From Phoebastria nigripes (Eukaryota > Chordata > Aves > Procellariiformes > Diomedeidae), in assembly GCA_035582835.1 (NCBI GenBank), contig JAYKAV010002810.1, positions 538,129 to 602,128 of the forward strand: DNA of 64,000 bases, written 5' to 3'. A program made the translations under genes and the position numbers. The notes under the pieces are model-generated. The model worked only from the letters and a program-made list of their open reading frames with translations. It did no database searches and was not told the origin of the DNA. Positions 61,601 through 64,000 of the stretch are shown here, one piece after another (within the stretch, counting starts at the first letter, position 1; the number at the start of each line of letters is the position of its first letter).

Positions 61601-62270
61601 GGAGGGAACATTGGGGCTCAGCAAAGCACAGAGTAAATGTAGACTAAACAGAATATTGACAATGGGTCACTATTCAACTTCTGTTTAAATAACAGTGTCA
61701 AGTGACCAGATTGGCTGGATTGTTAACAACACATTCCCTACTACGCTTATTACAGCATATTATCTATTTCCACAACTCAGGGAAGGTAAATCTGAAATGT
61801 GTATTCCTTGTATTTGTTATTTCTGGGCTATTCACAAATAAGACTGCACAGTTGAAAACCTACCCCATGATGTATGCTGGGGAGGCTAGTACAAGTCATA
61901 ATGCAAAACAGATTCTCTCATTTTAGCTATGTTTTCTATGTTTAAACGCTACAGATTTACTCTTCCCCAACTAGGGGAATGCATGGCTCTTGGTGGCCAC
62001 CAACATATTTGCACAAGGTTCATTAATTCACAGGGGATTGTATATGGAGGCTTAACTAGATTTAAGACAATTAACAATTTTGATAAATTGTTATTTTAAC
62101 AGTGATCACAACTAATTAAAATGTAAAACAGTAATTAAAGTATTTTTTGTGTAATTACTGTTCTTTACAAATCAAACAAATCCTACTAACTGTATTTCTT
62201 GCCATGCTAGATTCATTACTTACTCCATGTTGCTCTGGCACAGATTTTAAGACATAAATTTTAGCTTGGG

Positions 62271-62315
62271 ATATATACACATGCATACATGTGTGCACAC
62301 ATGCGTGCACATGCA
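62271..62315. repeat. Alternating ATAC/TGCA tract with 16-base palindrome
   Basis: CATGTGTGCACACATG (62288-62303) is a perfect palindrome inside a longer purine-pyrimidine alternating run. Confidence 0.9.
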
Positions 62316-62884
62316 TTTTAAGTACAGGGAACATCACTGAAGCATTTGATTAAGGAGAGTAATTGGAAAAAATTGCAAGAGTTCTGAGTACGTAAACAAT
62401 ATTAACCTATGAGCCTTTTAAAAATGCAATGGAGGCAAAAAAATACTGTACCTTGTTCCAATATCCAGCCAGCTTCCATAATCTTTAACCAAAAAGAAAA
62501 AATGCTAGGAAATAAAACAACTTTGATTAGTACATCAACATTGCACAATCTGAAACACAAAATTAAACCCCATGTTTTCAGGCTGTTTACTCCAAGTTTC
62601 TAATTCTTCAAGTAGAACAAGGGCAAGACCTTTCCAGGAACGCTCATTTGGACCAGAGTAAAGAATAGTCTACAAGCCAGAAATAGATTTAACATGGTAT
62701 CAAACACAAACAGCTAAAGATGGACTAAGTTCTGCCAAGCTGGGCTTGCAAGAAACAGAAGAATACCAGCAGAGAACTTTTTCAATAAGAAAAGCCAAGC
62801 CACCTTATTGTTTGAAATAACGGGATCCCAAATAACGCCTAGTGCCAAAGAGAAGGCTGCATATTGTTTTCATGGAATTCTGCC

Positions 62885-62945
62885 ACAAATTTCTTTGGAC
62901 AACTCTGGCAATTCCCAATCTGTAAAATGGGAATAATGTTGGGAG
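62885..62945 (+). mobile_element. MIR-type SINE fragment (sense)
   Basis: TTCTTTGGACAACTCTGGCA followed by TTCCCAATCTGTAAAATGGG and AATAATG matches the MIR sense wording (CCTTGGGCAAGTCACT...CCCATCTGTAAAATGGGGATAAT). Short and decayed. Confidence 0.6.
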
Positions 62946-64000
62946 AAGACTGCACTTGTCTATTAGTGAATCCCCCAAATTCTAGCTGATGGCCACATTG
63001 ATTCAAGACTGCAAACCAGTTCTCTTTCATATTTTTTTTTTCCTGCCAACTTTCTCATTTCTTGATATACACACAGCTCCTGCATATCAAACCTCTTTGG
63101 TAATATTTTGTTTTGTACACCAAGTACATATTTGCTAGTTGTTTTAAAATAGTTAAACCAAAATAGGAGAATACGTGAGATATCAAGACCTGGATATACT
63201 GGGGCTTGCTACACACCAGTACATGCCTGCACTCCTCTTTTGGTCTAGTTAGACTGATTTTATTAGTGAAATGCTATGAGTGTGCTTTATTGGTATTTTA
63301 ATCCTTTTCCTGCAGAATTTATCAAAAATCAGATTAGTCACAGAGATATATTTGAAACTACACAAAACTATACCTTCTCCATTTCTCACTCTACAGAGAA
63401 ATTAGTCATTATTTGGTTTTTTACTTACTGTTTTTCCTGTCAGGTGAGATCCACAGATCACACTGTACAAGGAAATCACATCACGAATGCTTACTCCAAA
63501 GGGACGAAACTAAAATAGCATGTATGAAGTGAGAACACCAGCTCTACCTGCTGCTTTAAAAAGGTTTCTGTTTACCTTGTGATACCCAGTGGCACTGCTT
63601 GCTGGGTTGAAGACAGTTTGAGGGGGCAACGAAAACATACTTTTAATCTGTAAAAATTATGTTGGGGTATTGTTCAGCTTTGGATTGTTTTAGCTAGCTT
63701 GGTTTGTGGACACAAGCTTTCTGAAGATAGCATTTCCTAACAGCTTATTACAATGGGCACAAAGTGCCTTTTCGGATGTTGCTGATCTCCTGGATTCCAA
63801 CAACTCTAACAGAGCTGGTGGATAACACATTTGTCCTTTTCCTTTCTTTTTCAAGGGAAGGTGGGGCAAGTAACAGGTTCAAAATTCCTGAAAAATGAAC
63901 TAAACCCTTCACACAGCTAAAACTGATATTCTTATTTAAATCCTTCCTAGGAATTTGATTGGAAAGCACATAAAAAACTCAGAATGATAACTTATTACTT

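Larger units (their letters stand above)
58001..64000. other. A-rich non-coding interval at the right end
   Basis: No supported gene. Holds a (CT)n tract (58597-58613), an ATAG-rich stretch (58980-59075), three long A-tracts between 59795 and 60482, alternating purine-pyrimidine tracts (60311-60333, 61567-61600, 62271-62315), an (AAAAC)n tract (60730-60756) and one MIR trace (62885-62945). Confidence 0.55.

Noticed and set aside
1..64000. tRNA, rRNA, known microRNA, CRISPR array, bacterial-type operons, endogenous virus genes
   Set aside because: I looked for cloverleaf motifs, familiar microRNA seeds, spaced direct repeats and polymerase or integrase motifs and saw none. Absence is by eye only. 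A tRNAscan, Infernal and translated search would decide.

Overview
This window is vertebrate nuclear DNA, most likely from a bird. The evidence is antisense and sense 3' ends of CR1 LINEs (6886-7000, 30935-31070, weaker 49425-49530), old MIR-type SINE remnants, very low interspersed-repeat density, no Alu/L1/ERV-like sequence that I recognise, and a GC-rich CpG island interrupted by an assembly gap (125 N, 2060-2184). Dozens of isolated single Ns suggest a draft-quality assembly. Species and chromosome cannot be told from the sequence.

Layout: the only gene-like landmark is the CpG island at about 1495-2500. It looks like a promoter with a first exon. Possible splice donors are visible on the minus strand (exon ending at 2002 or 1616) and on the plus strand (exon ending at 2494), so direction is not settled. 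No start codon can be assigned for the 2002 option because the possible coding start falls in the gap or the exon is untranslated. I do not recognise the gene. If the gene is on the minus strand it continues out of the window to the left, and the remaining ~61 kb is its upstream flank. If it is on the plus strand, the rest would be intron.

From 2.5 to 64 kb I find no convincing protein-coding exon, tRNA, rRNA or known microRNA. Open frames there are short, overlap on both strands, often run through repeats, and resemble no family I know. The region holds old transposon debris (three CR1 fragments, four MIR-like fragments, about six copies of an old inverted-repeat element rich in short hairpins), simple repeats, and several AT-rich, homeodomain/POU-motif-dense blocks that look like conserved non-coding (enhancer) elements. 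The clearest of these are 47020-47930, 23370-23480, 14650-14900 and 20010-20110. The last 6 kb (58-64 kb) is A-rich, with long A-tracts and alternating purine-pyrimidine runs.

The reading I favour is a gene-poor regulatory landscape beside a CpG-island promoter. I see no sign of a novel multi-gene system. The most useful leads are the putative enhancer blocks and the small perfect inverted repeats embedded in several of them.
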